A stretch of 64,000 bases of DNA from positions 4,464,001-4,528,000 of the forward strand of contig OZ244626.1 of assembly GCA_965218495.1 (NCBI GenBank). The letters run 5' to 3'. The notes beneath the pieces were generated by a model. That model saw only the letters and a list, made by a program, of their open reading frames with translations, made no database searches and had not been told where the DNA came from. Each line of letters begins with the position of its first letter. The first letter of the stretch is position 1. Origin of the DNA: G965218495 sp965218495. Its GTDB lineage: Bacteria > Bacteroidota > Rhodothermia > Rhodothermales > Bin80. Positions 9,544 to 17,556 of the stretch are shown here, one piece after another. Made by a program: the position numbers and the translations under genes.

Positions 9544-9753
9544 AGGAAACAAGGAGGGCTGTCTCTCTTCCAGGAGCCGCAGCTTCGCCCGGTGCGCCAA
9601 CCGCACCAGCGCCTCCAGCAGCGGCCCTTCAGGGGCAGAGCCCATATGCTTGACGATCCGCTGCCGCGGTCCCTTGCCGGGTACGCGGGTCGATTCGACA
9701 ATCTGTACGCTAACGTTCTGGGTGGTCTTGCGTCAGACGGTACGGACGAACAT
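9544..9753 (-). pseudogene. IS1634-family transposase, N-terminal 70-codon fragment
   Basis: Reads MFVRTV, then an in-frame TGA (codon 7, 9735-9733), then RKTTQNVSVQIVESTR, GPRQRIVKHMGS and LLEERQPSLFP, the standard opening of IS1634-type transposases. It is cut after SLFP by the IS1111-like element and continues at 8001 with PEYLAE in the same frame. The TGA most likely replaces a CGA arginine codon by a single transition. The fragment cannot yield a functional protein. Confidence 0.8.
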
Positions 9754-9790
9754 GCTGAGCGCGGGATGGCTGCGAGTATCGCTACACCCT

Positions 9791-9819
9791 AAGGTACATC
9801 AGCATCTTAACAATGTCAA
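9791..9819 (-). promoter_or_regulatory. Possible promoter of the IS1634-like transposase
   Basis: On the minus strand a perfect TTGACA (9819-9814) is followed after 17 bases by TACCTT (9796-9791), about 40 bases upstream of the transposase ATG at 9753. The -10 element is weak, and promoter consensus in this phylum differs from the E. coli pattern, so this is tentative. Confidence 0.3.
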
Positions 9820-9830
9820 GCACTAAATAG

Positions 9831-10139
9831 GACTGAACACTACACATCAGCATCGCCCGAATCGACACGGCCCGCGTGATGCCCTGGCACATGTTTTGGG
9901 GATCACATCCAACACTGCACACTACCGCCCTTGGTGTCTCAACGCACGCCAGGAGTACCACAATGGATCGATTTGCCCTAAAAAAGCGCAAAAAGGGGCC
10001 CAACTCGGACAATGTAGCCACCAATTCGGCTAATCCACACGTAATCTGGACACCTCAGGCCGAAGCGTCCAAAGATCGAATTACCGCTTCATCCTGGCTG
10101 GCGGCGGAGCCCCTTCCTCGGCAAAACCGCGGAAGTCAG
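9831..10139. other. Non-coding flank between the IS and the second 118-bp repeat
   Basis: No recognisable gene. A short frame from 9963 (MDRFALKKRKKGPNSDN...) runs into the repeat and resembles nothing known. The 12-base direct repeat ACTGAACACTAC (also at 6475) lies at 9832-9843. Confidence 0.4.
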
Positions 10140-10257
10140 GAATATGCGCGTAGTCGGGAGCAAGCTGCTCCGGGCCACTACACGCGCAGGGCGACGTTGG
10201 CCCGCACGCATAGGAGCCATGATCCCGTCGGAATGTTCGGGCCTGCATGGTCTTGGA
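10140..10257 (+). repeat. 118-bp structured direct repeat, copy 2
   Basis: Base-for-base copy of 6298-6415, in direct orientation, with the same nested hairpins. With copy 1 it brackets about 3.7 kb that contains the two IS elements. Perfect identity implies recent duplication, or a currently mobile or converted repeat family. Confidence 0.85.
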
Positions 10258-10630
10258 CGCTTTCAGCTGGCTAACCCTTGTACAGTGCAGGCAGCAGCGC
10301 CAACGGCAACTGAACCGGTGACAGGATCCCGCGTCTTGCCTTTTTCGAGTTAGCAAGAACAAGGATCTTTGGGAGCAATCCGTAGGACTTGAGGGGCATA
10401 TTGGCGGTGGGGTGTATCGGGCTAGTCGCAGTAGTGGTGCAAAATGCAGGCTTCTGTGCTGCTTACACCTTTACTCCTGGCTTCTGCCCGCAAGCCTACG
10501 TACCTACCGGCAGAAAGGGTACTTTTCGGGCAATCACCAAATCTGGGTAGCCTTGGTGGAGAGCAGCAGAATTGATAGCCCGCGCAGGCGTATTTTGATC
10601 ATGGTTCGCGTACAGACTAGCCTTGGATCA
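10258..10630. other. Intergenic stretch with no recognised feature
   Basis: About 370 bases upstream of the next gene. The frame of that gene stays open back to 10412, but the upstream residues are not protein-like. No terminator, tRNA or repeat was seen. Confidence 0.35.
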
Positions 10631-11212
10631 ATGTATCGCCTTCACGCTCGCATTTTGCTTGCCATCTGCGTTTTTGCGCCTCTTGGCTGCAGCGCCCAGA
10701 TTCCCGATGCCGATCAACAGGTCGCGGATGCAGTACTTGCGGCGCCTGAAGAGTTGCGCGACGGTGCACGTGTTTACGGCTATGACAACGCAGGCAATCT
10801 GCTCCCTCTAAGGGATGGGACCAATGATCTCACCTGCCTCGCCGATCAGCCCGGCGACGAGCGGTTTCATGTGGCGTGCTACCACAATTCTCTTGAACCC
10901 TACATGGCGCGCGGCCGTGCGCTCCGCGCCGAGGGCATTCAAGGTCAAGAGTCTCTTGACATCCGGCACAAAGAGGCCAACGCAGGGACACTTGTGATGC
11001 CCACAGCACCCGCTGCCGTTTACAACGTGGGCGGAGAATTGGAAACTTTCGATGCAACGCAAGCCAGGGTCAGCTTGTACGCTCTGTATATTCCCTATGC
11101 TACGCAGGAGAGCACAGGCCTTCCAGAAAGGCCAGCAGCGCCGGGCGCCCCTTGGATTATGCGTCCAGGCACACCGTCTGCGCACATCATGATTGCGCCA
11201 CCGGAGGACTAG
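10631..11212 (+). CDS. Exported hypothetical protein
   Basis: A 193-residue protein with a hydrophobic N-terminus (MYRLHARILLAICVFAPLGC) that could be a signal peptide; PLGC is a poor lipobox, so either lipoprotein or signal-peptidase-I processing is possible. The mature part has TNDLTCLADQPGDERFHVACYHNSLEP and ends with a Pro-rich stretch, PERPAAPGAPWIMRPGTPS. I believe similar proteins are common as hypotheticals in environmental Bacteroidota, but I cannot name a family. The start at 10631 puts the hydrophobic segment at the right distance; an in-frame ATG at 10601 would add ten residues. Confidence 0.6.
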   Translation: MYRLHARILLAICVFAPLGCSAQIPDADQQVADAVLAAPEELRDGARVYGYDNAGNLLPLRDGTNDLTCLADQPGDERFHVACYHNSLEPYMARGRALRAEGIQGQESLDIRHKEANAGTLVMPTAPAAVYNVGGELETFDATQARVSLYALYIPYATQESTGLPERPAAPGAPWIMRPGTPSAHIMIAPPED

Positions 11213-11214
11213 TT

Positions 11215-12144
11215 AGGCGCGAAGTGGTTGGCCTATCTTCGTAGCAGGCTAGGCAGTGACAGGCTGGTGTCGACGGGACCGCCGCCGGTCTATGTGGATC
11301 GGAAGTCGTTGTATCCGGCGGTTTGGATGTGCTGCATGCCGTTGAGGTCGTTGCGTGGATTGGCCCAAGCCTGATTTCCCAGTGCACCGCGAAAAGGCGC
11401 TTTCCTGTGGCGGGTGCGAATCCCACCCAACCGCTCGCGCAGCGGGCACTATATCAAGGGGTAGTCACATTTTTCTTGGGGTGCGGCTCATGGAGGAGAG
11501 GCCAGGTGAAAAGACTGGACGCCGTAGGTGAAGAAGTTTTGTTGACGATGCAAAAGGGAGGTGAAGATGAGCGCCGGAGTCGGCGGAGCCTGTTTGCGGT
11601 TGCGAGGAAGCAAGGTGGCACGGCGATGCTGGAGTTCATTGCCGGCAGAGGCGAAGGGGGAAATCTTCAGGACCAAGTTGCGCTGCTTGGGACGCACGGT
11701 GAAGATGCTCAGCTCAAACGTGAGGTTTCTCTCCACCTACTGCGCCACCTCGCGGCCTCGGTTCGCCATCAGCAGTCTCACGACACGGATTTTGTGATCA
11801 TCCGCGTCAACCCGCCGAAGCCATCTGGAATTACCTTGGCGTAACGACTCTGAAGGAAACCAAATACGCTGGTACGAGACGTCGGGCCCGCGGATTCGAC
11901 GGCATGGCGGATTAACTCCAACCTGGCTTTGCGGGCAGGAGCGCACCACGAGAGGGACCCTGCGTCCCGCCGCAGGCCAATCGATCCGATTGGAATTCGG
12001 CGGAAATGACGACGCTGGTGAATGAAGAGCTAGACCGCGGCATGCTGGCGCCTATTCCACTTTCCTATGGCGATTTTTCGCACCGGATTACAGCGGATAC
12101 ATCTGCGCTTCGATGCCATGTTACGCTGTGTCCGCCGAACCTGG
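11215..12144. other. 930-base gene-poor region, possibly decayed
   Basis: An open frame at 11323-11844 (plus) could encode 173 residues (for example GGEDERRSRRSLFAVARKQG and DTDFVIIRVNPPKPSG), but I recognise no family and the codon pattern is not convincing. Near 11408-11425 is a tRNA T-arm-like sequence (GGGTGCGAATCCCACCC) without a complete cloverleaf around it. GGATTCGACGG at 11892-11902 resembles the tmRNA 5' motif, but no tag frame or matching 3' end was found. Most likely a degraded region. Confidence 0.3.
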
Positions 12145-13497
12145 CTAAGCCTTGTTGCGTGTCCTTCTTCTTAAGACCCAAAAAACAGCAAACGGGAGCC
12201 CCGTAGCAACGAAGGCCAGATCAATCAGTGACTCTTGCGGCTCAAACCAGGCGCGCAGGACTACCAGCGCGATGGTGGCAAGGAGATACAGCGCCGGCAG
12301 AACAGGGTAGCCGGGCATCTTGAATGCATTCTCTTCCCCAATCTGACGGTGCCTCAATATGAAGAAAGCTACCGCAGTGACACCATAGAATATCAAGATT
12401 GCAAAAACCATTCCGGCTATGATGTCCTCAAACGTGCCCCGCGCCAGAAGTATCACCGCGCCCCACGCGCAGTGTGCCAGGATGGCCAGCGACGGCGTCC
12501 GGTACTTCGGATGGACGTATTGGAGCCATCCGAAGAAGAGGCGATCCTTTGCCATAGTGTAGTAGACACGTGCGGAGGCCAGCATCGTGCCGTTGATGCT
12601 ACCTACACAGGAGATGACGACAATGACGGCGATGACGGCCGCTCCAACGGACCCAATGGTAACGGTCATGGTTTCCGTCGCCACCCGTTCAGTTGCACGC
12701 AACCCCTCAATGCCCAGCGTGCGGAAGTAGACTAAGTTGGCCATGAGGTAAACCACCGCCACGATCAGGAGTCCGAACAGGATACCACGCGGGAGTGCGC
12801 GGCGTGGGTTCTTCATCTCGCCGGCTACGTAGCCTACGCGTTCCCAGCCAATGGTTGTAAACATCACCAGGTAGAGTGCGGCGACCAGATTGGCAATCGT
12901 GCCAGTCTCGACAAGGACCGGCGCCGAAGTCATGAGCTTGTCATCCGCGGCACCGACAAGCAGAACGCCCAGTACGATGATGAACAGCAGGCCGCTGACC
13001 TTTAGTGCAGAGGTGACATTCTGAAAGACGCTGGCGGGCTTGGTCCCTATGTAGTTGATAAAGCCAATGACCGCAATAATGCCGAGGGCCAACAAGGTCT
13101 GTTGCGCCCCCGATAGCGCGACAAAATGCTCTACGTAGTCAACGGCTATGATGGAAAGGCCGGCAGCTGGGCTCGTTCGAATGATGAAAAGCTGTGCCCA
13201 GCCGAACATGAAGCCCGCAAACGGGCCAAAGGCCTTCGTGATGTAGACATATTCGCCACCCGTGACCGGCATGCGCGTGCCCAGCTCCGAGTAGAGAAGA
13301 CCACCGACAATGGCAAACACGGCTACCCCACCCCAAAGCCAGAACACCACAGGAAACGACTCAACCAGTGCAGCGATGCGTTGCGGCGTAGCAAAGATGC
13401 CGGACCCAATGGTGATTCCCACCAAGATCCCCATCGCATCGATCCAGGTCAGTACCTTTTTCAATGGGGGCTGGGATGCTGCAGTCGAGTTAGGCAT
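12145..13497 (-). CDS. APC-superfamily amino acid permease
   Basis: Inner-membrane amino acid/polyamine/organocation transporter of 450 residues with about twelve hydrophobic segments. The N-terminus IDAMGILVGITIGSGIFATP carries the GSGIF substrate-binding bend of TM1, and YSELGTRMPVTGGEYVYI (about residues 70-87) is the usual TM2-TM3 loop of LAT/APC proteins. FTTIGWERVGYVAGEMKNPRR matches the TM6 region and following loop, with the E(M/I)KNP signature. Substrate is not predictable. It lies just downstream of the gamma-glutamyltranspeptidase gene on the same strand (48 bases apart), which fits joint use of peptide-derived amino acids. Confidence 0.85.
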   Translation of the reverse strand: MPNSTAASQPPLKKVLTWIDAMGILVGITIGSGIFATPQRIAALVESFPVVFWLWGGVAVFAIVGGLLYSELGTRMPVTGGEYVYITKAFGPFAGFMFGWAQLFIIRTSPAAGLSIIAVDYVEHFVALSGAQQTLLALGIIAVIGFINYIGTKPASVFQNVTSALKVSGLLFIIVLGVLLVGAADDKLMTSAPVLVETGTIANLVAALYLVMFTTIGWERVGYVAGEMKNPRRALPRGILFGLLIVAVVYLMANLVYFRTLGIEGLRATERVATETMTVTIGSVGAAVIAVIVVISCVGSINGTMLASARVYYTMAKDRLFFGWLQYVHPKYRTPSLAILAHCAWGAVILLARGTFEDIIAGMVFAILIFYGVTAVAFFILRHRQIGEENAFKMPGYPVLPALYLLATIALVVLRAWFEPQESLIDLAFVATGLPFAVFWVLRRRTRNKA

Positions 13498-13545
13498 GGT
13501 AACGTCGGGTCACGGGTGGCAAAATGCAGGGGGCAGGCGGCTTGC

Positions 13546-15246
13546 TCAAAAGCCTATCGCGCGGCCGTCATAGCTCCGGGAATCCGCGGCGCCAAAGAGT
13601 AAGTCTCCTTCCAATGCGACGCAGTGAGCGCGCCCCTGCGTGCCGCGAAAGCGCACCTGATGCCCCAGCGCTTCGTACAGCCGCTTGGTGTCTGGCGAAA
13701 TCCCCAGCGACTCGAAACTCGTCACATCAGGTAGCCATTGGTGATGGATGCGGGGCGCCTCAACGGCTTCCCCAACATTCATGCCGTGGTCGATGACATT
13801 AAGGATAACTTGTAAGACCGTGTTGATGATCGTGCGCCCACCAGGGGTGCCCACAACAAGTACAGGTTTCCCATCACGTGCCACAATTGAGGGCGTCATG
13901 CTGGACAGCATACGCTTCTTCGGAGCCACCACATTGGGCGGCGTACCTATCGTGCCGCGCGAGTCGGTTCGACCAGGAATGGGGTTGAAGTCTCCCATCT
14001 CGTTATTGAGCAAAAATCCTGTCCCCGTAGCCACAATGCGGGAGCCGTACCCGTATTCCAGTGTGTACGTTAGGGAGACTGCGTTGCCCTCTCCGTCCAT
14101 CACGGAGAGGTGCGTGGTTTCCTCGCTTTCGTAGCTCGAGTACAATCCCGCGAAGCGGGAAGAATCGCTTACCGAGGCGCGCGCGAGGTCTATGCTTTCG
14201 CGAAGTCGCGCAGCATATGCTTTTGACGTTAGCCGCTCGATGGGCATGTCGGGGTTAAAATGGGGATCGCCCAAGTGCTCTGCACGGTCGGCAAAGGCAC
14301 GCCGCATCGCTTCTGTAAGCACGTGAAGGTACTGAGCCGAATTGTGCCCCATGTCCTTCAGGTCGTACCCTTCAAGGATGTTCAGCATTTCGACCAACGC
14401 AACGCCACCGCTGCTGGGCGGCGCCATAGAGTAAACATCAAAGCCCCGGTACGTCCCTTGCACGGGAGCCTGCTCTTCAGCCCGGTAAAGGGCCAAATCC
14501 TCTATCGTAATGAGGCCGCCGTGCTCGGCAGAAAACTTGGCCAGCAGGCGCGCCGTCTCGCCTGTGTAGAAGCCATCGTGGCCCCTGTCCCGAATTCGCT
14601 CCAGCGAGGCCGCAAGATCGGGCTGCTTCCATACTTCGCCTGGCTCATAGACCGCCGTGCTGTTCCTCAGAAACGCTGCGCGCGTGGCGCTGTATAGCGG
14701 ATCGTCCTCGTGGCTAAGAAGCCGCAAGAACCCCTGTATATCTCGCGTGGACGGGAATCCCTCGGCCGCCAAACTAATGGCCGGTTCCACCAAATCGGAC
14801 CAGGGCGTTCGGCCGAGCCGCTCGTGGGCCAGCACCAAGCCGGCGACCGTACCTGGAACGCCAACAGAAAGTATGCCCTCATGGTTACTGTTGTCGTGCA
14901 CTTTGCCGTCCTCACCCAGAAACATCGTAGGTGTGGCAGCGAGAGGAGCTTTTTCGCGGAAGTTGAATGAAGTCACATGGCCATTCGCACCATGGTAGAC
15001 CAGAAAGCCACCTCCCCCGATGTTGCCGGCAGACGGGAGCGTGACCGCGAGGGCAAAGGCCGTGGCTACTGCTGCATCAACAGCGTTGCCCCCTTGTTCC
15101 AACACGCGCATGCCGGCCACTGAGGCCAGGTGGTGGCTTGAAACGACCATCCCATGCTCCGCTGCCACAGGTATGCGTCCGCTCTGGGCCTGCACACCGC
15201 GCGTGCAAACAAAAACCGACAGGAATACAGCAATGAAATAGCGCAT
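13546..15246 (-). CDS. ggt: Gamma-glutamyltranspeptidase
   Basis: Periplasmic N-terminal-nucleophile hydrolase that cleaves or transfers the gamma-glutamyl group of glutathione-like thiols. The start at 15246 gives a signal peptide (MRYFIAVFLSVFVCTRGVQAQ); the frame is open 93 codons further up, but without homology. Family motifs are GGNAVDAAVATAFALAV, GNIGGGGFLVYHG, the catalytic site TTHLSV with nucleophile Thr377, and a C-terminal GTPGGRTIINTVLQV oxyanion loop. At 566 residues it is of usual length and autoprocesses into two subunits. It diverges from the heptaheme gene (88 bases) and is followed by the permease. Confidence 0.93.
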   Translation of the reverse strand: MRYFIAVFLSVFVCTRGVQAQSGRIPVAAEHGMVVSSHHLASVAGMRVLEQGGNAVDAAVATAFALAVTLPSAGNIGGGGFLVYHGANGHVTSFNFREKAPLAATPTMFLGEDGKVHDNSNHEGILSVGVPGTVAGLVLAHERLGRTPWSDLVEPAISLAAEGFPSTRDIQGFLRLLSHEDDPLYSATRAAFLRNSTAVYEPGEVWKQPDLAASLERIRDRGHDGFYTGETARLLAKFSAEHGGLITIEDLALYRAEEQAPVQGTYRGFDVYSMAPPSSGGVALVEMLNILEGYDLKDMGHNSAQYLHVLTEAMRRAFADRAEHLGDPHFNPDMPIERLTSKAYAARLRESIDLARASVSDSSRFAGLYSSYESEETTHLSVMDGEGNAVSLTYTLEYGYGSRIVATGTGFLLNNEMGDFNPIPGRTDSRGTIGTPPNVVAPKKRMLSSMTPSIVARDGKPVLVVGTPGGRTIINTVLQVILNVIDHGMNVGEAVEAPRIHHQWLPDVTSFESLGISPDTKRLYEALGHQVRFRGTQGRAHCVALEGDLLFGAADSRSYDGRAIGF

Positions 15247-15333
15247 GGCTCGTAAGTTTAGGGTGCGCGCCGGAAGGTATGGGATATGCAGGAGTTGCAG
15301 AAGCAGGTTGTTTTGGGCGATGGCCAACACCCG

Positions 15334-17442
15334 ATGAAGTCGATGCAGCGGGGTGCCTGGGTACTGATTTTGCCGCTTTGGGCTTGGCTTTCGACCGGCT
15401 GCACTTCGCCAAGCGGACGACAGGATACGGAGCCGATCGCCTTTACCAACTTGGGAGCGGAATATGTGGGAGATCTGGCATGTTTTGACTGCCATGAAGA
15501 CCAGTGGCGGGGCTTTCAGGAGCATGGCATGGCCCGGTCATTTTATCCGCTTACGCAGGAAAATGCCGTGGAGGACTTCCGGGCGGCGCCCCTGTTTCAT
15601 GAAGGCAGCGGGTTCTATTACCAGGTCTTCGCGCGCGGCGATAGCTTTTACCAAGTAGAGTACCGTCTTGATGCCAGCGGCGACAGGACGCATGAGCTGG
15701 TGCGAAAGATAGACTATGTAGTAGGGAGTGGCAACGCAGCGCGCACGTACTTGACGGAGTCGGCCGGTCGCCTCTACGAGATGCCGCTTACGTGGTACGC
15801 CCAGAGTGCCACTTGGGATTTCAGCCCCGGGTATCAGATCTACAATAAGCGATTCAGTCGTCTGGTACCGGACCGGTGCATGGCATGTCACAACAGTTAT
15901 CCCGGCTCGGTGCCCTTTGTGACAGGGAAGTATGACCACGTGCCTGAGGGTATTGGGTGCGAGCGCTGCCACGGGCCGGGCAGCCTTCACGTGGCCGAGC
16001 GCCTCACAAGCCCGGAGGTCCGAGACGCGGCCGATCGAACCATCGTCAATCCTGCACACCTATCCGGCGAGCTGCAGATGGACATCTGTCAGCAGTGCCA
16101 TCTGCACACTACCGTATCATTGCTGCGCGAGGGGCGCGAGGCGTTTGACTTTCGACCCTCGGAGCGCCTGGAGGATTTCGTGGCACTGTTTTCGGCGCCA
16201 AAAGATGAAACAGAGGGGACGATTGACGTGATCTCGCACGCGGAGCGGCTTAAGCAAAGCGCGTGCTTTGTAGCGGCGACCATGACATGCACAACGTGCC
16301 ACAATCCCCATGAGGGATTCCGCGATAAGGGACCCGAATACTTTGATAGGACGTGCGTTAGCTGCCACGAGGGAGTGACTGTAACCGAGCACGCCGGTGG
16401 TGAAAGTTGCATCCAGTGTCATATGCCTAAGGTGCCCGCAGATGGTGCTCTTCATGCGTCCTTTACTGACCACTGGATTCGAGTCGCGGGTGCCGACATG
16501 CCGGAATTGCGGCCGGCACACGCGTTGGAGGCAGCCGCTTTGGCGCCGTATTTCGAGCGCGACGCTTCGGGGCCAGAAGCTGAGCGCTATGCGGCGCTCG
16601 CTTACCTCGTGCATGGCACGCAGCAGGCAGACAGTGCGTTTTTGGATCGAGGCATCACGCTCGCTGGGCCAATTCATGCGCAGAACTCGTCAGGGGAATT
16701 GAGCTTTTTGCTCGGTGTGACGCTAACTAACCTGGGTCGCGCACAAGAGGCCGTAGCACCGCTTCGCTTAGCGATCGAACGTCGAGCGGTACCGGAGCGC
16801 CTGAACGGGCTAGCACAGGCACTGGAGCAGGCGGAGCAAGCGTCTGGTGAAGTCAGTGCCCTCTATGATAGCGCACTGGTGCAGCAGCCAGCGCTGGCGG
16901 ACATCCGCATCAACTATGGCCTCTTCCTGCAGCGGCAGGGTGACCTGCAGCAGGCTACGGCGCAGTTCCGGTTGGCTGCCGCAGAAAAGCCGTGGCTTGC
17001 AGTTGCACACACGCACCTGGGTACCGCATACATGCAGGACGGCGCCTTTGACCAGGCAGAAGTCTCGCTGAAACGTGCAATTGCACTGGAGCCAGACAAC
17101 CCTGACGCATTGGGTAACCTCGGGCTGATGTATGCAACGATGCCTGGCCGGAACGTGGACGCCAGACGGCTCTTTGAGCGTGCAGCTGCTGCAGCACCAG
17201 ACAATGCCGTAGCTCAGGCGAACCTCGGCACCTGGTATCTCAACAACGGTCACTTGAGAGCGGCAATTGATCGCCTCGCGGCGGCGGTGGCGCTTGCACC
17301 CGACTACGTAGGTGGCATGATAAACTTAGCTCTAGCCCACGCGTGGTCGGGTAACTACGAAGAGGCCCGGCGCCTTGCTACCCAGGCGCAGGCACTTGAC
17401 CCTGGCAACACCGCCGTGCAGCAGATTCTGGACGCGCTCTAG
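15334..17442 (+). CDS. Heptaheme c-type cytochrome with C-terminal TPR domain
   Basis: A 702-residue exported protein. The N-terminus MKSMQRGAWVLILPLWAWLSTGC looks like a lipoprotein signal. Seven CxxCH heme sites follow: CFDCH, CMACH, CERCH, CQQCH, CTTCH, CVSCH and CIQCH. From about residue 430 onward there are tetratricopeptide repeats (for example LGTAYMQDGAFDQAEVSLKR and LGNLGLMYATMPGRNVDARR). The layout matches cytochrome c554-like multiheme/TPR proteins, probably carrying electrons outside the inner membrane. It is the first gene of a three-gene operon with a clear paralogue next. An earlier in-frame ATG at 15286 would push the signal peptide inward. Confidence 0.85.
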   Translation: MKSMQRGAWVLILPLWAWLSTGCTSPSGRQDTEPIAFTNLGAEYVGDLACFDCHEDQWRGFQEHGMARSFYPLTQENAVEDFRAAPLFHEGSGFYYQVFARGDSFYQVEYRLDASGDRTHELVRKIDYVVGSGNAARTYLTESAGRLYEMPLTWYAQSATWDFSPGYQIYNKRFSRLVPDRCMACHNSYPGSVPFVTGKYDHVPEGIGCERCHGPGSLHVAERLTSPEVRDAADRTIVNPAHLSGELQMDICQQCHLHTTVSLLREGREAFDFRPSERLEDFVALFSAPKDETEGTIDVISHAERLKQSACFVAATMTCTTCHNPHEGFRDKGPEYFDRTCVSCHEGVTVTEHAGGESCIQCHMPKVPADGALHASFTDHWIRVAGADMPELRPAHALEAAALAPYFERDASGPEAERYAALAYLVHGTQQADSAFLDRGITLAGPIHAQNSSGELSFLLGVTLTNLGRAQEAVAPLRLAIERRAVPERLNGLAQALEQAEQASGEVSALYDSALVQQPALADIRINYGLFLQRQGDLQQATAQFRLAAAEKPWLAVAHTHLGTAYMQDGAFDQAEVSLKRAIALEPDNPDALGNLGLMYATMPGRNVDARRLFERAAAAAPDNAVAQANLGTWYLNNGHLRAAIDRLAAAVALAPDYVGGMINLALAHAWSGNYEEARRLATQAQALDPGNTAVQQILDAL

Positions 17443-17556
17443 CGCTCGAGGGCTGCACCACAGCGTGTCTTGCCCGACAGTGGTTGCGTTGACGGGCAGT
17501 TCGTACTATGTTACTGAGGGCGTACTAGAAAAGCAGCTGCATTACCAGATCAACGC

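Larger units (their letters stand above)
6447..9830 (-). mobile_element. IS1634-like insertion sequence, interrupted by a nested IS1111-like element (ends approximate)
   Basis: The transposase gene is present in two pieces, 9753-9544 (N-terminus) and 8001-6541 (rest), separated by the nested element. The outer ends are uncertain. AAATAG occurs at 6441-6446 and 9825-9830, and both ends contain an imperfect inverted CTTGAC-N12-CTGA match (6458 onward, and 9820 downward on the minus strand). ACTGAACACTAC also occurs at both 6475-6486 and 9832-9843 in direct orientation. These signals do not agree on one boundary, so the limits given are a best guess. Without the nested element the IS would be about 1.84 kb, a usual IS1634 size. 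Confidence 0.65.

Noticed and set aside
11408..11425. T-arm-like GGGTGCGAATCCCACCC, possible tRNA
   Set aside because: A partner acceptor strand lies about 115 bases upstream, too far for a tRNA, and no anticodon stem-loop fits between.
11323..11844. 173-codon open frame between the exported protein and the permease
   Set aside because: No recognised domain or convincing start; kept only as a note on the gap.
11892..11902. GGATTCGACGG, resembling the 5' motif of tmRNA
   Set aside because: No tag reading frame, no pseudoknot pattern and no matching 3' T-arm/acceptor end were found in the expected distance; probably chance.
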